Shown here piece after piece: positions 8,080 to 17,473 of a stretch of 64,000 bases of DNA. The DNA is from Terriglobia bacterium (GTDB lineage: Bacteria > Acidobacteriota > Terriglobia > Acidiferrales > UBA7541), in assembly GCA_023512135.1 (NCBI GenBank), contig JAIMAG010000005.1, positions 25,001 to 89,000 of the forward strand, in the 5' to 3' direction. Position 1 is the stretch's first letter; every line of letters starts with the position of its first letter. The notes beneath the pieces are model-generated. The model worked only from the letters and a program-made list of their open reading frames with translations. It did not search any database and was not told the origin of the DNA. The translations under genes were made by a program, and so were the position numbers.

Positions 8080-8991
8080 TCAGAGAATCTTTTTGCCCAG
8101 GCCCGAGAGCACCAGCTCGACGCCGAGCAGTGCCGTTTTGTTGTGGAGGTCGATGACGGGGTTGATCTCGACGATCTCGAGCGAAACCATGGCTTCGCTG
8201 TCCGCAATCATCTCCATGGCCAGATGAGCTTCCCGGTAGGTGACGCCCCCGCGGACCGGCGTGCCGACTCCCGGAGCGTCGCTAGGGTCCACGAAATCCA
8301 TGTCCAGGCTGACGGCGACACCTTCGGTGTCGTCGGTGACAAAGCGCAGGGCCTCGGTCATCACCTCGCGCATGCCCCGCTCATCGATGTCGCGCATGGT
8401 GAAGGCGTGGATGCCGGATTCTTTCAGCAGGCGACGCTCCTTGGGGTCCAGGTCGCGAACGCCCACCAGGGCCACATGACGCGGCTCCGCTTTCGGCTTG
8501 AAGCCCATGATTTCGGTCAACTCGGGCGGGCCGTGGCCGAGCAACGCCGCCAGCGGCATGCCGTGGACATTGCCCGAGGGCGACGTTTCCGGCGTGTTCA
8601 AGTCGCCGTGAGCGTCGAGCCAGAGGATGCCGATGCGCTTGCCCTGTTTGCGGAAGTGTGCCGCAACGCCGGCGATGGAACCGATCGCGATGGAGTGGTC
8701 GCCGCCGAGCACCAGCGGCAGCACACCCTCGGCCAGGGTGCGCTCGACGGCTTCCGCCAGGCTCTGGCAGGTCGCCGAAATTTCTCCGACGTATTTCGCT
8801 CGCTTCTCGCCGTAATGCTGCTCTTCGGGCTGCTTGACGGCGATGTTGCCCAGGTCTTCGACCTGGTAGCCGAGCTGCTTGATCCGGTTCTGCAACCCGG
8901 CGACGCGCAGCGCAGAAGGCCCCATGTCCACGCCGCGGCGGCTCTGGCCGAGGTCCATCGGCACACCGATAATGCGCACCCTCTGCGGCAT
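8080..8991 (-). CDS. rocF: arginase
   Basis: The 303-residue protein has the manganese-binding motifs of arginases: GGDHSIAIGS, WLDAHGDLN, and SLDMDFVDPSDAPG, plus the C-terminal EIVEINPVIDLHN segment. Arginase splits L-arginine to ornithine and urea. The SPSGNVHGMPLA segment after DAHGDLN matches the substrate loop of true arginases rather than agmatinases. The gene sits between asnS (141 bases upstream) and ddl (25 bases downstream) on the same strand. No urease or other arginine-catabolic gene is in the window, so its pathway context is unclear. Confidence 0.95.
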   Translation of the reverse strand: MPQRVRIIGVPMDLGQSRRGVDMGPSALRVAGLQNRIKQLGYQVEDLGNIAVKQPEEQHYGEKRAKYVGEISATCQSLAEAVERTLAEGVLPLVLGGDHSIAIGSIAGVAAHFRKQGKRIGILWLDAHGDLNTPETSPSGNVHGMPLAALLGHGPPELTEIMGFKPKAEPRHVALVGVRDLDPKERRLLKESGIHAFTMRDIDERGMREVMTEALRFVTDDTEGVAVSLDMDFVDPSDAPGVGTPVRGGVTYREAHLAMEMIADSEAMVSLEIVEINPVIDLHNKTALLGVELVLSGLGKKIL

Positions 8992-9132
8992 GGCTCAGAA
9001 CCTACTTTGCTCCCGAACCCATCCGGAATCCCGAACCGAGCGCCGAAGAAGCAGGAGAACGGCCCGCAGAAAACCCCTGCAGGGAACCCCGGCACCAGGG
9101 AATTCTACCTGCCCCCGATGTTCAGCACCCCG

Positions 9133-10443
9133 CTAAGGATAGATGCGATAGAGCATGCGAGGGAAGGGAATGACTTCGCGGATGTGCTCAGTTCCACAAA
9201 TCCAGGCGACCGTGCGTTCCAGGCCGAGACCGAAGCCGGCGTGCGGCACACTGCCATAGCGACGCAGGTCGAGATACCAGCGGAATGCCTCCTCGGGCAG
9301 ATTGTTTTCGCGCAGCCGACGCAGCAGCAGGTCGTAATCGGAGATGCGTTCGCCGCCGCCGATAATTTCGCCGTAGCCTTCCGGAGCCAGCATGTCGAAG
9401 CCCAGAGCCAGCTCCGGCCGCTGCGGGTCGGGCTGCATGTAGAAGGCTTTGATGGCGGCCGGATAGCGGTGAATGATGACCGGCCGATCGAACTGGCTCG
9501 ACAGAATCGTTTCCTCGTCCCCGCCGAAGTCCTCGCCCCAGCGCGTCGGGTTGCCGTGTTTCTGGAGGATAGCGATGGCTTCGTCGTAGGTGATCCGCGG
9601 GAATGGGGGCCGGACGGCTTCCAGCCGGGCAGTATCGCGCTTCAGGGTGTCCAGTTCACGGCGGCGGTGGGCGAGCACACTCTGCACGATGTGGCTGACC
9701 AGCTGTTCGCCGAGCTCCATCATGTCGTCCAAGCGGGCGAAGGCAGCTTCCGGCTCCAGCATCCAGAATTCGGTCAGGTGGCGCCGGGTTTTGGACTTTT
9801 CCGCGCGGAAGGTGGGGCCGAAGCAATAGACCTTGCCCAGCGCGGCAGCAGTGGCTTCCACGTAGAGCTGCCCGGACTGCGTCAGATAGGCCTTCTCGTC
9901 TTCAAAATAGTCCACTTCGAACAGCGTGGTGGTGCCTTCGCAGGCAGCCGGCGTGAAAATCGGAGAATCGGTGAGGATGTAGCCCTGGCTGTCCATGAAA
10001 TTCCGCGCCGCGCGAATCGCTTCCGCGCGGATGCGCAGGATGGCGGTCTGGCGCGGCGTGCGCAGCCACAGGTGGCGATGGCTGAGCAGAAAATCCACGC
10101 CGTGTTCCTTCCGCTGAATCGGGAACGGGTCGTTTTCCGGCACGCGCTGAATGACTTCGATGCCCGTCAGGGCCAGCTCGTAGCCACCGGGGGCGCGAGC
10201 ATCGGCGCGCACGATGCCCGTCACCACCACACTGGACTCCTGGGTGAGCTCACGAACGGTTTCGAAGACGGCGGGATGCTCCTTCTGGGAGACGACGCCC
10301 TGGATCAGACCGGTGCCGTCGCGGAAAATCGGGAAAAGCAGCTTGCCGGACTCCCGCAGGTTGTAGAGCCATCCGCGGATGGTCACCTGCTGTCCCTGAT
10401 ACCGTCCGACGTCTTCGATCGTAGTCAGCAGCATAATGGACAA
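9133..10443 (-). CDS. asnS: asparagine--tRNA ligase
   Basis: A 436-residue class IIb aminoacyl-tRNA synthetase. It has an N-terminal OB-fold anticodon domain (about 1-110, with [15 protein letters not shown]), motif 2 ([23 protein letters not shown]) and motif 3 ([15 protein letters not shown]). The AIKAFYM and [16 protein letters not shown] segments mark it as AsnRS rather than AspRS. It charges tRNA-Asn with asparagine, so at least part of Asn-tRNA is made directly. It lies 29 bases downstream of the TIM-barrel gene in the same minus-strand series. Confidence 0.95.
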   Translation of the reverse strand: MSIMLLTTIEDVGRYQGQQVTIRGWLYNLRESGKLLFPIFRDGTGLIQGVVSQKEHPAVFETVRELTQESSVVVTGIVRADARAPGGYELALTGIEVIQRVPENDPFPIQRKEHGVDFLLSHRHLWLRTPRQTAILRIRAEAIRAARNFMDSQGYILTDSPIFTPAACEGTTTLFEVDYFEDEKAYLTQSGQLYVEATAAALGKVYCFGPTFRAEKSKTRRHLTEFWMLEPEAAFARLDDMMELGEQLVSHIVQSVLAHRRRELDTLKRDTARLEAVRPPFPRITYDEAIAILQKHGNPTRWGEDFGGDEETILSSQFDRPVIIHRYPAAIKAFYMQPDPQRPELALGFDMLAPEGYGEIIGGGERISDYDLLLRRLRENNLPEEAFRWYLDLRRYGSVPHAGFGLGLERTVAWICGTEHIREVIPFPRMLYRIYP

Positions 10444-10472
10444 CTTTCCCGGCTGAGTTCAGCACCCAGCGC

Positions 10473-11327
10473 TCACGAGCCGGAGTCGGCTCGGGCGCGT
10501 GCCGCGAGCAGCTTTTCCCGTGCGCGGCAGACGTGTTCCAGGGGCGGGTGCGGCACGGCCGCTTCCTTCAACTCGAAGATCAGCGGCACACCGCCGGGCG
10601 CGGCCGGGGCCTCGGCCAGCCGTTCCAGGGCGGCAGGCCAGTCCACGGTGCCTTCCCACGGCAACAGATGCTCGTCCTTTTCCCCGTGATTGTCGTGGAT
10701 GTGCGCCGTGACGATCCGATCGCGCAGCATCTCGAAACTGCGCGCGACTCCCTCCTCCATGTGCGCGTGGCCGACATCGAAGCAGAAGCGCAGCTCGTGC
10801 AGGCGAGTGTCCTCGACAAAGTGGCGCAAGTTGGCGGGCGAAGAAAACTCTCCCGGAGTGTTCTCCAGGGCGATGGTGACGCCGCGCTGCTTGGCGAAGA
10901 GGACCAGATGCTCGAGGGAGTGGAACAGGGCGTCGAATTTGCGCGGGTCGGCCGGTTCTCGACCCGTACCGACATGCTGAACCAGGTAGCGGAACGGAAG
11001 CCGCTCGGCCACCTCGAGTGCACGCTTGATTTCGTCCATGGCGTCAATGCGCCGGACCCGTTCCGGGTCACTGATGGACAGCGGGGCCGAACCTTCCCGG
11101 CTGGCGGAAAGCTCCCGGCTCGTGGGTGCGTGCAGGGCGTGCAGCGTCAGGTTGTGGTCGGCGAACCAATCGGCCAGCGTGCGCACGGTTTCCGCGTCGC
11201 GATAGTCGAAGTGGGAGCGCACGCAGAAAATTTCCAGCTCGGAGAAACCGGCGCGCACGATTTCCTCCAACAGCGCCGGCTTGAGCGGCTGACCGACGAA
11301 CAGATAGGTGGAAAGGCCGACACGCAT
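10473..11327 (-). CDS. sugar phosphate isomerase/epimerase family TIM-barrel protein
   Basis: The 284-residue protein has the layout of the xylose-isomerase-like TIM barrel (AP endonuclease 2 superfamily). Visible metal-site strands are IALENTPGEF, LRFCFDVGHAHM, and TAHIHDNHGEKDEH followed by PWEGTVDW, and FELKEA near the C-terminus. Such proteins isomerise or epimerise sugars or inositols, but many have unknown substrates. The gene is 36 bases downstream of ggt and 29 bases upstream of asnS, which does not reveal a substrate. Confidence 0.85.
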   Translation of the reverse strand: MRVGLSTYLFVGQPLKPALLEEIVRAGFSELEIFCVRSHFDYRDAETVRTLADWFADHNLTLHALHAPTSRELSASREGSAPLSISDPERVRRIDAMDEIKRALEVAERLPFRYLVQHVGTGREPADPRKFDALFHSLEHLVLFAKQRGVTIALENTPGEFSSPANLRHFVEDTRLHELRFCFDVGHAHMEEGVARSFEMLRDRIVTAHIHDNHGEKDEHLLPWEGTVDWPAALERLAEAPAAPGGVPLIFELKEAAVPHPPLEHVCRAREKLLAARARADSGS

Positions 11328-11363
11328 CAGCAGCCTGCCTGCCGTACAGCGCGAGCGACGGCT

Positions 11364-13196
11364 TCAGTAGCCAAGGGCGACTCCTCCACGGCGCGGGTCG
11401 GGGGCGCCGAGCCGTTCGCCGGTGCGCGGGTCGATGGCGATCGCTTCCACCTGCCCGATCCAGGAACCGACGCGCACCCGGTGTCCCATCCGCTCGAGCG
11501 CCGCGCGGACCGGCTCCGGGAAGGTTTCCTCCACCCGCAACTCATCGGGCATCCACTGGTGGTGGAAGCGCGGCGCATTGATGGTGGCCTGGGCGTCCAG
11601 ACCCAGGCGCATCCAGTTCAGCAGGCTGAGCAGAGTCGCCGAAATGATCCGTGGACCCCCCGGCGAGCCGGCGACGAAACTCAACTGGCCGTTGCGGAGC
11701 ACGATCGTGGGCGACATCGAACTCAGCGCGCGCTTGCCCGGCGCGATGGCGTTTCCTTCGGATTGCAACAGACCGAACATGTTCGGCGCACCCGGCTGGG
11801 TCGTGAAGTCGTCCTGGGTGTTGTTCAGCAGATAGCCGCCGGCCACGGTGACGGCGGCACCGTAGCTGTCGTTGATCGTGTAGGTGTTCGCCACGGCGTT
11901 GCCCGCTGCGTCCACCACCGAAAAATGCGTGGTGTGGCCGGCACGGGCTGCTTCGCGCTCCCACCAGGGCACAGATGGCGGCAGCGCGCCGCTGCCCACA
12001 GCCTCGAACTCTGCCGGATTGCCCGGGCCGATCTGCCGGCTGTCAGAGGCGCGCTCCGGATCGATCGTGGCGCGCAGCACGGCAGCGTAGCGCGGGTCGG
12101 TCAGCCCGCGCACGGGCACGGGCGCAAAGTCCATGTCCGCCAGGTAGCGGGCACGGTCGGCGAAAGCACGGCGCATGGCCTCGACCACCCAGTGCACCGA
12201 ACGGGGGTCGTTCCAGGAGCTCAGCTCGACCGGCTCGAGGATGTTCAGCATCTCGAGGATAGCCACACCGCCCGAGCTCGGTGGCGGGGCCGCAATCACT
12301 TCCCATTCGTCGCCACGGAAGCGATAGGTGGCGCGCAGCGGCGTGCGGAGCTTGGCCTGGTAGCCGGCCAGATCCTCCCGGGTAATCAGACCGCCCATGC
12401 GCGCCATCTCTTCGGCCAGGGCACGAGCGGTTTCGCCGCGGTAGAACTCGCGGGCACCGGCGCGAGCGACGCGGCGCAGTGTCGCGGCCAGTTCCGGCTG
12501 GCGGAAACGGTCGCCCGGGCGGTAGAGCGCGCCGTCAGCCAGGAAGATGCGGCGGCTCAGTGCAAATTGCTGCAGGCGCGGGCGCGCCGCTTGCAACGAG
12601 CGAGCCAATTTTTCGCTGACCGGGAATCCTTCCTCGGCAAGGCGAATCGCCGGGGTCAGCACGGCTTCCCAGGACAAGGTGCCGTAGGTGCGCAGAGCCA
12701 GCTCCATACCGGCGACGGTGCCCGGCACGGAAACGGCGCGGTAGCCCAACGTGGCGGCTTCGGCATCGAGCTGGCCATCGGGGCCGATATACATTGCTGC
12801 GGTGGCGCGGCCGGGCGCCGTTTCGCGATAGTCCACAAAACCGGTGCGGCCGTCCGCCATGCGCACGAGCATGAAGCCACCACCGCCAATGTTCCCCGCA
12901 GCCGGCTGCACGACGGCGAGCGCAAAGGCGACGGCGACCGCAGCGTCAACGGCGTTGCCACCGTGGCGCAAGATGTCCAGACCGACGCGGGAGGCAAGCT
13001 CCTCGTCGGTGACCACCATCGCGTGCCGAGCGCGAACCGGCTCGGCCGGCCAGTTCGATACGGCCAGCTCGCCGGCCATGGCGTCCTGGCGGACCGGCTG
13101 CCGGGCAGTGGCCAGAGAAACAGCCAGCACGAAGCTCAGCAGCACGGCTGCGCTCCGTTGCAGGCCAGGCTGCGCCCATGGAGATGACTTGCGCAT
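11364..13196 (-). CDS. ggt: gamma-glutamyltransferase (glutathione hydrolase), secreted
   Basis: A 610-residue Ntn-hydrolase proenzyme with an N-terminal signal peptide (RSAAVLLSFVLAVSLATA). The large-subunit part has GGNAVDAAVA and GNIGGGGFMLVR. The self-cleavage site and nucleophile are in AGHTTHFSVVD (Thr near residue 405), and the small subunit has LLNNTQDDF and SSMSPTIVL with SPGGPRI. The enzyme moves or hydrolyses gamma-glutamyl groups of glutathione and related peptides in the periplasm. The gene is 66 bases downstream of the MetE-like gene and may belong to the same transcript. Confidence 0.95.
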   Translation of the reverse strand: MRKSSPWAQPGLQRSAAVLLSFVLAVSLATARQPVRQDAMAGELAVSNWPAEPVRARHAMVVTDEELASRVGLDILRHGGNAVDAAVAVAFALAVVQPAAGNIGGGGFMLVRMADGRTGFVDYRETAPGRATAAMYIGPDGQLDAEAATLGYRAVSVPGTVAGMELALRTYGTLSWEAVLTPAIRLAEEGFPVSEKLARSLQAARPRLQQFALSRRIFLADGALYRPGDRFRQPELAATLRRVARAGAREFYRGETARALAEEMARMGGLITREDLAGYQAKLRTPLRATYRFRGDEWEVIAAPPPSSGGVAILEMLNILEPVELSSWNDPRSVHWVVEAMRRAFADRARYLADMDFAPVPVRGLTDPRYAAVLRATIDPERASDSRQIGPGNPAEFEAVGSGALPPSVPWWEREAARAGHTTHFSVVDAAGNAVANTYTINDSYGAAVTVAGGYLLNNTQDDFTTQPGAPNMFGLLQSEGNAIAPGKRALSSMSPTIVLRNGQLSFVAGSPGGPRIISATLLSLLNWMRLGLDAQATINAPRFHHQWMPDELRVEETFPEPVRAALERMGHRVRVGSWIGQVEAIAIDPRTGERLGAPDPRRGGVALGY

Positions 13197-13261
13197 CGAA
13201 GAGCCTGAATCTAAGCGAATCGCCGGGGAGCGTCAAGGCAAGCGGGCGGCGACGGGCTCGC

Positions 13262-14263
13262 TCAGCCGGCCGTGTTGCGAAACGCGCGGGCCGCTTCCAC
13301 GCACAGGGTCAGCTTGCCGATGGCTTCTTCCACGGTGCGGGTTTTCAGACCGCAGTCGGGGTCCACCCAGATGCGTTCCTTCGGAAGAATGGAAAGGGCG
13401 CGGGCCAGGCGCTGGCGGACGGTTTCCGGGTCTTCGAGCACGTGGGTGTGCACATCGACGACCCCGAAGCTGATGTCTTTCGAGAAGGGGTACCGGCGGA
13501 ACAGCTCGAGCAGATCCAGGTCGCTGTTGGACATTTCCAGGTCGAAATTGTCCACCGGCATGCGCAGCATTTCCGGATAGATGTATTCAAAGGCGCCGTA
13601 GCAGGCGTGGGTGATGAAATAGGCAGGCAAGCCCTCGGTGACGCGCTGCATAGCTTCGATGGCAACGGGCAGTTCCTCCGGACGAACGGAAAGCGCCGGT
13701 TCGTCAATCTGAATGATTTTGCAACCGGCTTCGATCAGCGCCTCGACTTCGCGTCGGATGGCCGCGGCGAGTGCCATGCAGGTGGACTTGCGGTCCGGAT
13801 AGTATTCGTTGAAGCTCCAGTCCATGACCGTGTAGGGACCGGTGAGCATGCCCTTGACCGGCTTGCGCGTGAGCGACTGAGCAAAGCGCCACCAGCCGAC
13901 CGTCATCGGGCCAGGCCAGCGAACTTCTCCGGTGATGATGGGCTTGTGGTAGTAGCGATTGCCGTAGCTGCGCACCAGGCCGCCGCGGGTGAAGCCGGGC
14001 ATGCGTTCGGCGAAGTAGGCGACCATGTCGCCGCGGTACTGCTCGCCATCGACGAGCACGTCCACACCCAGCTCTTCCTGTTTCTCGATCCAGAACTGGG
14101 TGGCCTGCCGCTCCAGGGCTTCGAGCTGTTGCTGCGTAATTTTCCCTTTGCTGAAGTCGGCGCGGGCGCGCACCAGATAGTCCGGCTTCGGGAAACTGCC
14201 GACCGAAGTGGTCGGGAACAGCGGCAGATGCACGCCCAGTGCTTCCAGTTTTTCACGACTCAT
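13262..14263 (-). CDS. cobalamin-independent methionine synthase, C-terminal (catalytic) domain protein
   Basis: A 333-residue protein equivalent to the catalytic C-terminal half of MetE, which makes methionine from homocysteine. It has FPTTSVGSFPK at the N-terminus, VLVDGEQYRGDM, KGMLTGPYTVMDWSF, IIQIDEPAL, the zinc ligands in ITHACYG (His, Cys) and WVDPDCGLKTR (Cys). Being half the length of MetE, it needs either the partner encoded next upstream or a different methyl donor, as in folate-independent core-MetE/Mes enzymes. I chose the ATG at 14263, preceded by AGGAG, and not the longer open frame which runs into the neighbour. It follows the second MetE-like gene by 23 bases. Confidence 0.9.
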   Translation of the reverse strand: MSREKLEALGVHLPLFPTTSVGSFPKPDYLVRARADFSKGKITQQQLEALERQATQFWIEKQEELGVDVLVDGEQYRGDMVAYFAERMPGFTRGGLVRSYGNRYYHKPIITGEVRWPGPMTVGWWRFAQSLTRKPVKGMLTGPYTVMDWSFNEYYPDRKSTCMALAAAIRREVEALIEAGCKIIQIDEPALSVRPEELPVAIEAMQRVTEGLPAYFITHACYGAFEYIYPEMLRMPVDNFDLEMSNSDLDLLELFRRYPFSKDISFGVVDVHTHVLEDPETVRQRLARALSILPKERIWVDPDCGLKTRTVEEAIGKLTLCVEAARAFRNTAG

Positions 14264-14286
14264 CGTGCTGCAGCTCCTTTTCCCGT

Positions 14287-15315
14287 TCAGTGGCGGATCG
14301 CCTGGCGCACCCGCTTCAGCAGCGCCAGCTTGGCGAAAGCACGATCGCGGGGCAGGTACTCCAACCCGGCCGAAGGACACAGGTAACAGGGACCGCCGCG
14401 GATGCGCGGCAGCATCCGTTCGATCTGCCGGGCGAGCTCTTCCGGATTTTCCAGCTTGGTATTGCGCGCGTCCACCAGACCCAGCGCCAGCGGAACCGGC
14501 GAGCCGACGCTGGCGACGACCTCGACCAGGCGCGGATTGTAGGTGAAGTCCAGACCGACAACGTCCACCGGCAGCGCGATCAGTTTTTCGTAAAGCGGAG
14601 TCGGATCGTGGAAATAGACGTGGAGGGCCAGCGTCCACGGCTTCCCGGACGCCTGCCGCCGCACAGCGGTCAGCACCTGCAGCGCGCGGGCAAACACTTC
14701 CCAGTCGTGCGGGTATTTCACGATGGCCGGCTCATCCACCTGAATGAATTCTGCGCCGGCTTCGACGAGCGCAGCGATTTCCGCGGCCAGCGCTTCCGCA
14801 TAGGCCAGGGCGCGGGTTTCCAGCGCTCCCATCGCGTCGGTTTCGACCAGCGAAAACTTCGCCAGCGTGTACGGACCGGTGAGCACCGCTTTCATGGCCG
14901 GCGTGCCATCGGTCGGGCGCGCGGCCACCAACGCAGCCAGCGCATCACTGGCGAAACGATACTCCAGGGTGAGCAGCGGACGCGTGCGTTGCGGGCGGGC
15001 CGTGAGCACCGGCTGACGGAAGTAGAAATTCGTATCGAAGAAGCGGAGCAAGCCGTCGATCTTGACTCCGGCCAGCTTGCCGGCCAGATGCGAGATCGGA
15101 TCGTACCAGCGAATCTGGCCGTCGGTGAGCAGCTCCAGGCCCGCCTCGAGCTGTTCGGCGATGGCGCGGCGGGTCATTTCCTGCTCCGCTTCGGCCAGCT
15201 CGGCGGGCGTGCATTCGCCCCGGTCGGCGGCGGCGATGGTGCGCCGCAGCACCTGCAGCTCGGCGGAATCGCCGATACGCGGATAGCTGCCCGTGCTCGC
15301 CAGAATCAGATTCAC
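14287..15315 (-). CDS. MetE-like methionine synthase family protein
   Basis: A 342-residue barrel protein of the UROD/MetE-like superfamily. It has STGSYPRIGDSAELQ at the start, LLTDGQIRWYDP, KAVLTGPYTLAKFS, FIQVDEPAI, and GLDFTYNPR, LGLVDARNTKLE and CPSAGLEYLPR near the end. The opening and the RRTIAAADRGE segment are reminiscent of the N-terminal half of MetE, but the DEP and late Cys segments resemble the catalytic half. I infer that it pairs with the next gene (13262-14263) as a split methionine synthase. A second possibility is an independent folate-independent methionine synthase. Its start overlaps the mqnD stop by 4 bases (ATGA type), so the two are translationally coupled. Confidence 0.82.
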   Translation of the reverse strand: MNLILASTGSYPRIGDSAELQVLRRTIAAADRGECTPAELAEAEQEMTRRAIAEQLEAGLELLTDGQIRWYDPISHLAGKLAGVKIDGLLRFFDTNFYFRQPVLTARPQRTRPLLTLEYRFASDALAALVAARPTDGTPAMKAVLTGPYTLAKFSLVETDAMGALETRALAYAEALAAEIAALVEAGAEFIQVDEPAIVKYPHDWEVFARALQVLTAVRRQASGKPWTLALHVYFHDPTPLYEKLIALPVDVVGLDFTYNPRLVEVVASVGSPVPLALGLVDARNTKLENPEELARQIERMLPRIRGGPCYLCPSAGLEYLPRDRAFAKLALLKRVRQAIRH

Positions 15316-16226
15316 GGCTCCTCCTCGGTGAGGAATTCCGGCTCGACCGCTTCCGGCAGCAGCGCAGCCTGATGGGCGCGGCGGAGCAGCTCCCGCACCG
15401 CCTGCCGGCCGCGCTCGCCGTAGCCGAGTGTCCAGCGGTTCACGTACATGCCCACGAAACGGTCGGCGAGGTGTTCATCCAGGTCGCGGGCGAACTGCAT
15501 AGCATAGCTGAGCGCTGCCTCGCGGTGCTCCAGGCCGAAGGCCACGCTCTGGCGAAGAGCCCGGGCCACCTGGCGGCCGAGCTCAACACCCAGGGCGCGG
15601 CGGATGGCATTGCCACCGAGCGGCAGCGGCAGGCCGGTTTCGGCCAGCCACCACTGACCGAGGTCCACAATGCGGTGCAGGCCGTACTGGGGAAACAGGA
15701 GCTGACCTTCGTGAATCAGCAGGCCGGCGTCGACCGTTTCCTCGCGCACGGCATCGAGGATTTTGTCGAAGGCCATCGGCACCGCTTCGATTTCCGGCGC
15801 CCACAGCTTCAGCACGAGGTAGCCCGTAGTCCACAGACCGGGGACGGCGATGCGCCGCCGGGCAAGGTCGTCGCGCTTGAGCAGGTGCGAGGCCACCAGC
15901 GCCGGTCCGTACCCTTCCCCAAAACTGGCGCCGCAGTCGAGCAGGAGGTACTGGTGGTGCAGAAACCCGTAGGCATAAAAGCTCAGCGCGGTCACGTCGT
16001 ACAGCTCTTCCCGGGCCGCCTGGTTCAGGGTTTCGATGTCGGCAAGAACGTGGGTGAATTTCAGGCCCGGAGTGGCCACTTTGCCGGTGGCCAGGGCATA
16101 GAACATGAAGGCATCGTCGGCATCCGGGGAGTGAGCCACCCGAATCAGGCGGGTTTCCGGGGCCGGCTGGGCCGAAGCGGACGCTTCGGCGCGGCGGGCA
16201 GAACTGTCTGACGAGGCCTGCGACAT
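15312..16226 (-). CDS. mqnD: 1,4-dihydroxy-6-naphthoate synthase MqnD
   Basis: The protein belongs to the MqnA/MqnD family. The SPDADDAFMFYAL segment near the N-terminus is the MqnD form; MqnA differs there. Further conserved parts are FTHVLADIETLN, VTALSFYAY, GYGPALVA, RIAVPGLWTTGYL and LIHEGQLLF. MqnD converts cyclic dehypoxanthine futalosine to 1,4-dihydroxy-6-naphthoate in the futalosine route to menaquinone. About 20 low-complexity Ser/Ala residues precede the conserved part. I use the ATG at 16226; a GTG at 16253 in the same frame is an alternative. It is the first gene of a coupled set with the two MetE-like genes. Confidence 0.9.
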   Translation of the reverse strand: MSQASSDSSARRAEASASAQPAPETRLIRVAHSPDADDAFMFYALATGKVATPGLKFTHVLADIETLNQAAREELYDVTALSFYAYGFLHHQYLLLDCGASFGEGYGPALVASHLLKRDDLARRRIAVPGLWTTGYLVLKLWAPEIEAVPMAFDKILDAVREETVDAGLLIHEGQLLFPQYGLHRIVDLGQWWLAETGLPLPLGGNAIRRALGVELGRQVARALRQSVAFGLEHREAALSYAMQFARDLDEHLADRFVGMYVNRWTLGYGERGRQAVRELLRRAHQAALLPEAVEPEFLTEEEP

Positions 16227-16337
16227 GGGAACCGATTCGCGGGAAGGTTGCACCGAGGACTTCCCAACGCCCCGGGAATTTTCTCACGGAAACGAATCTT
16301 TGCAAAGTCGCCCGAGCGGGGGTCGGACGGACACGGT

Positions 16338-17417
16338 TCAGAAGGCGTTGACCAGACGGGTGAGCGCGCGCTCGAACTCGACGCGTCCATCCAGATACGG
16401 TTTCCAGTGCTGCTCGATCAGGCGCAGATACTGCTGCCAGCCTCGCGCATAGAGGTCGTGGCGAAATCCGTAGGGCAGGTAGGTTTCTTCGCCGGCCTCG
16501 CGCAGAGTCCGGCGCACCATCTCGCCGGTGGTGTAGAAGAGGATGGCATGCCAGAGGTCGCGCCGGATGGGGCTGCCCCGTGCGCGGAAGCTCTGCTCGA
16601 TGGTCTCGCGGACGCGGCCGGCCAAGGCATGCGAGGCTTCGTGAAACAGCACCTCGAGGGCTGCGAGGCCCTGGTTGCGCGGATCGGCACTGGCGATGGT
16701 CACATGCAGCGGTTCCAGGGAAGTGTATCCTCCGGTGCGGCCGGCGTAAAACGTCACGTCCACCCAGATGCGTCCGGCCGGCCAGGGCGCCTGGTAGACC
16801 GCAGCGAGCTTTTCCGCCAACTGCGGACCGAATTGTTCAACCAGTGCGGCAGCCTGCTCGACCCAGTGGCGATTTTGCCGGTCATGCTCCGGCCACCAGT
16901 GGCGGCGATAGACCGCTGCTGCGCGCTCCAGTGTCTCCACCAGTTCCGGGCGAAGGCCGGACTGTTGCAGGTCAGCAGCGTTCTGCAGTTCGGCGAGCCG
17001 GTTCTTGATCCGCACCAGGTCGGTGGCGAAAAGCAAGTCGCGCCCGGCAAATTCTGCGCGGTAGAAGGCCAGCGCGGCTTGCCAGTCGGCGGCTTCGGCA
17101 GCCGTCAGCGCGGCGCTGGCCGATTCGAGGTGCGCGGCAGGTGTGCCGGTTTCGTCGTTGGCGTCCGTGGTGGATGATTCCCGGGGCAGGCGCGCCTGTT
17201 GATAGAGGAAGTGGTGCAGATTCATCCAGAAGCTGCTATGGAATTCGAACACCGGAGTGGTGGCCGTGGGCGGTGCGTGCTCACCGCGCGGAGCCTGTGG
17301 CCGGCTGGTGCCCCGGCCGGCTTCCGGCACCTGCGGTGAAGCAGCCGACCACGGCACTGCCAGAAACAGCACGACCAGAAAGAGCCGCCCGCCCGCTCGG
17401 GTCTTGCAGAACTTCAT
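16338..17417 (-). CDS. secreted zincin-like protein with an HEASH motif
   Basis: A 359-residue protein with an N-terminal signal peptide (hydrophobic LFLVVLFLAVPW, cleavage near SAAS). It carries an HEXXH motif, LFHEASHAL, in its C-terminal half, which is the zinc and catalytic signature of zincin metalloproteases. The rest does not match a family I can name. It may be a periplasmic peptidase or an inactive relative. The start is the ATG at 17417; the frame continues upstream but that part overlaps bioY and lacks signal features. It is the gene between bioY and mqnD. Confidence 0.72.
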   Translation of the reverse strand: MKFCKTRAGGRLFLVVLFLAVPWSAASPQVPEAGRGTSRPQAPRGEHAPPTATTPVFEFHSSFWMNLHHFLYQQARLPRESSTTDANDETGTPAAHLESASAALTAAEAADWQAALAFYRAEFAGRDLLFATDLVRIKNRLAELQNAADLQQSGLRPELVETLERAAAVYRRHWWPEHDRQNRHWVEQAAALVEQFGPQLAEKLAAVYQAPWPAGRIWVDVTFYAGRTGGYTSLEPLHVTIASADPRNQGLAALEVLFHEASHALAGRVRETIEQSFRARGSPIRRDLWHAILFYTTGEMVRRTLREAGEETYLPYGFRHDLYARGWQQYLRLIEQHWKPYLDGRVEFERALTRLVNAF

Positions 17418-17473
17418 GGGCGCGATTCTAGCAGCCACAACGTGCTGCGTGAACTTCGTGCGGAACGACAGGC

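Noticed and set aside
8047-13187. Two long plus-strand frames (880 and 884 residues).
   Set aside because: They are antisense to rocF, asnS, the TIM-barrel gene and ggt, all of which have clear family motifs on the minus strand.
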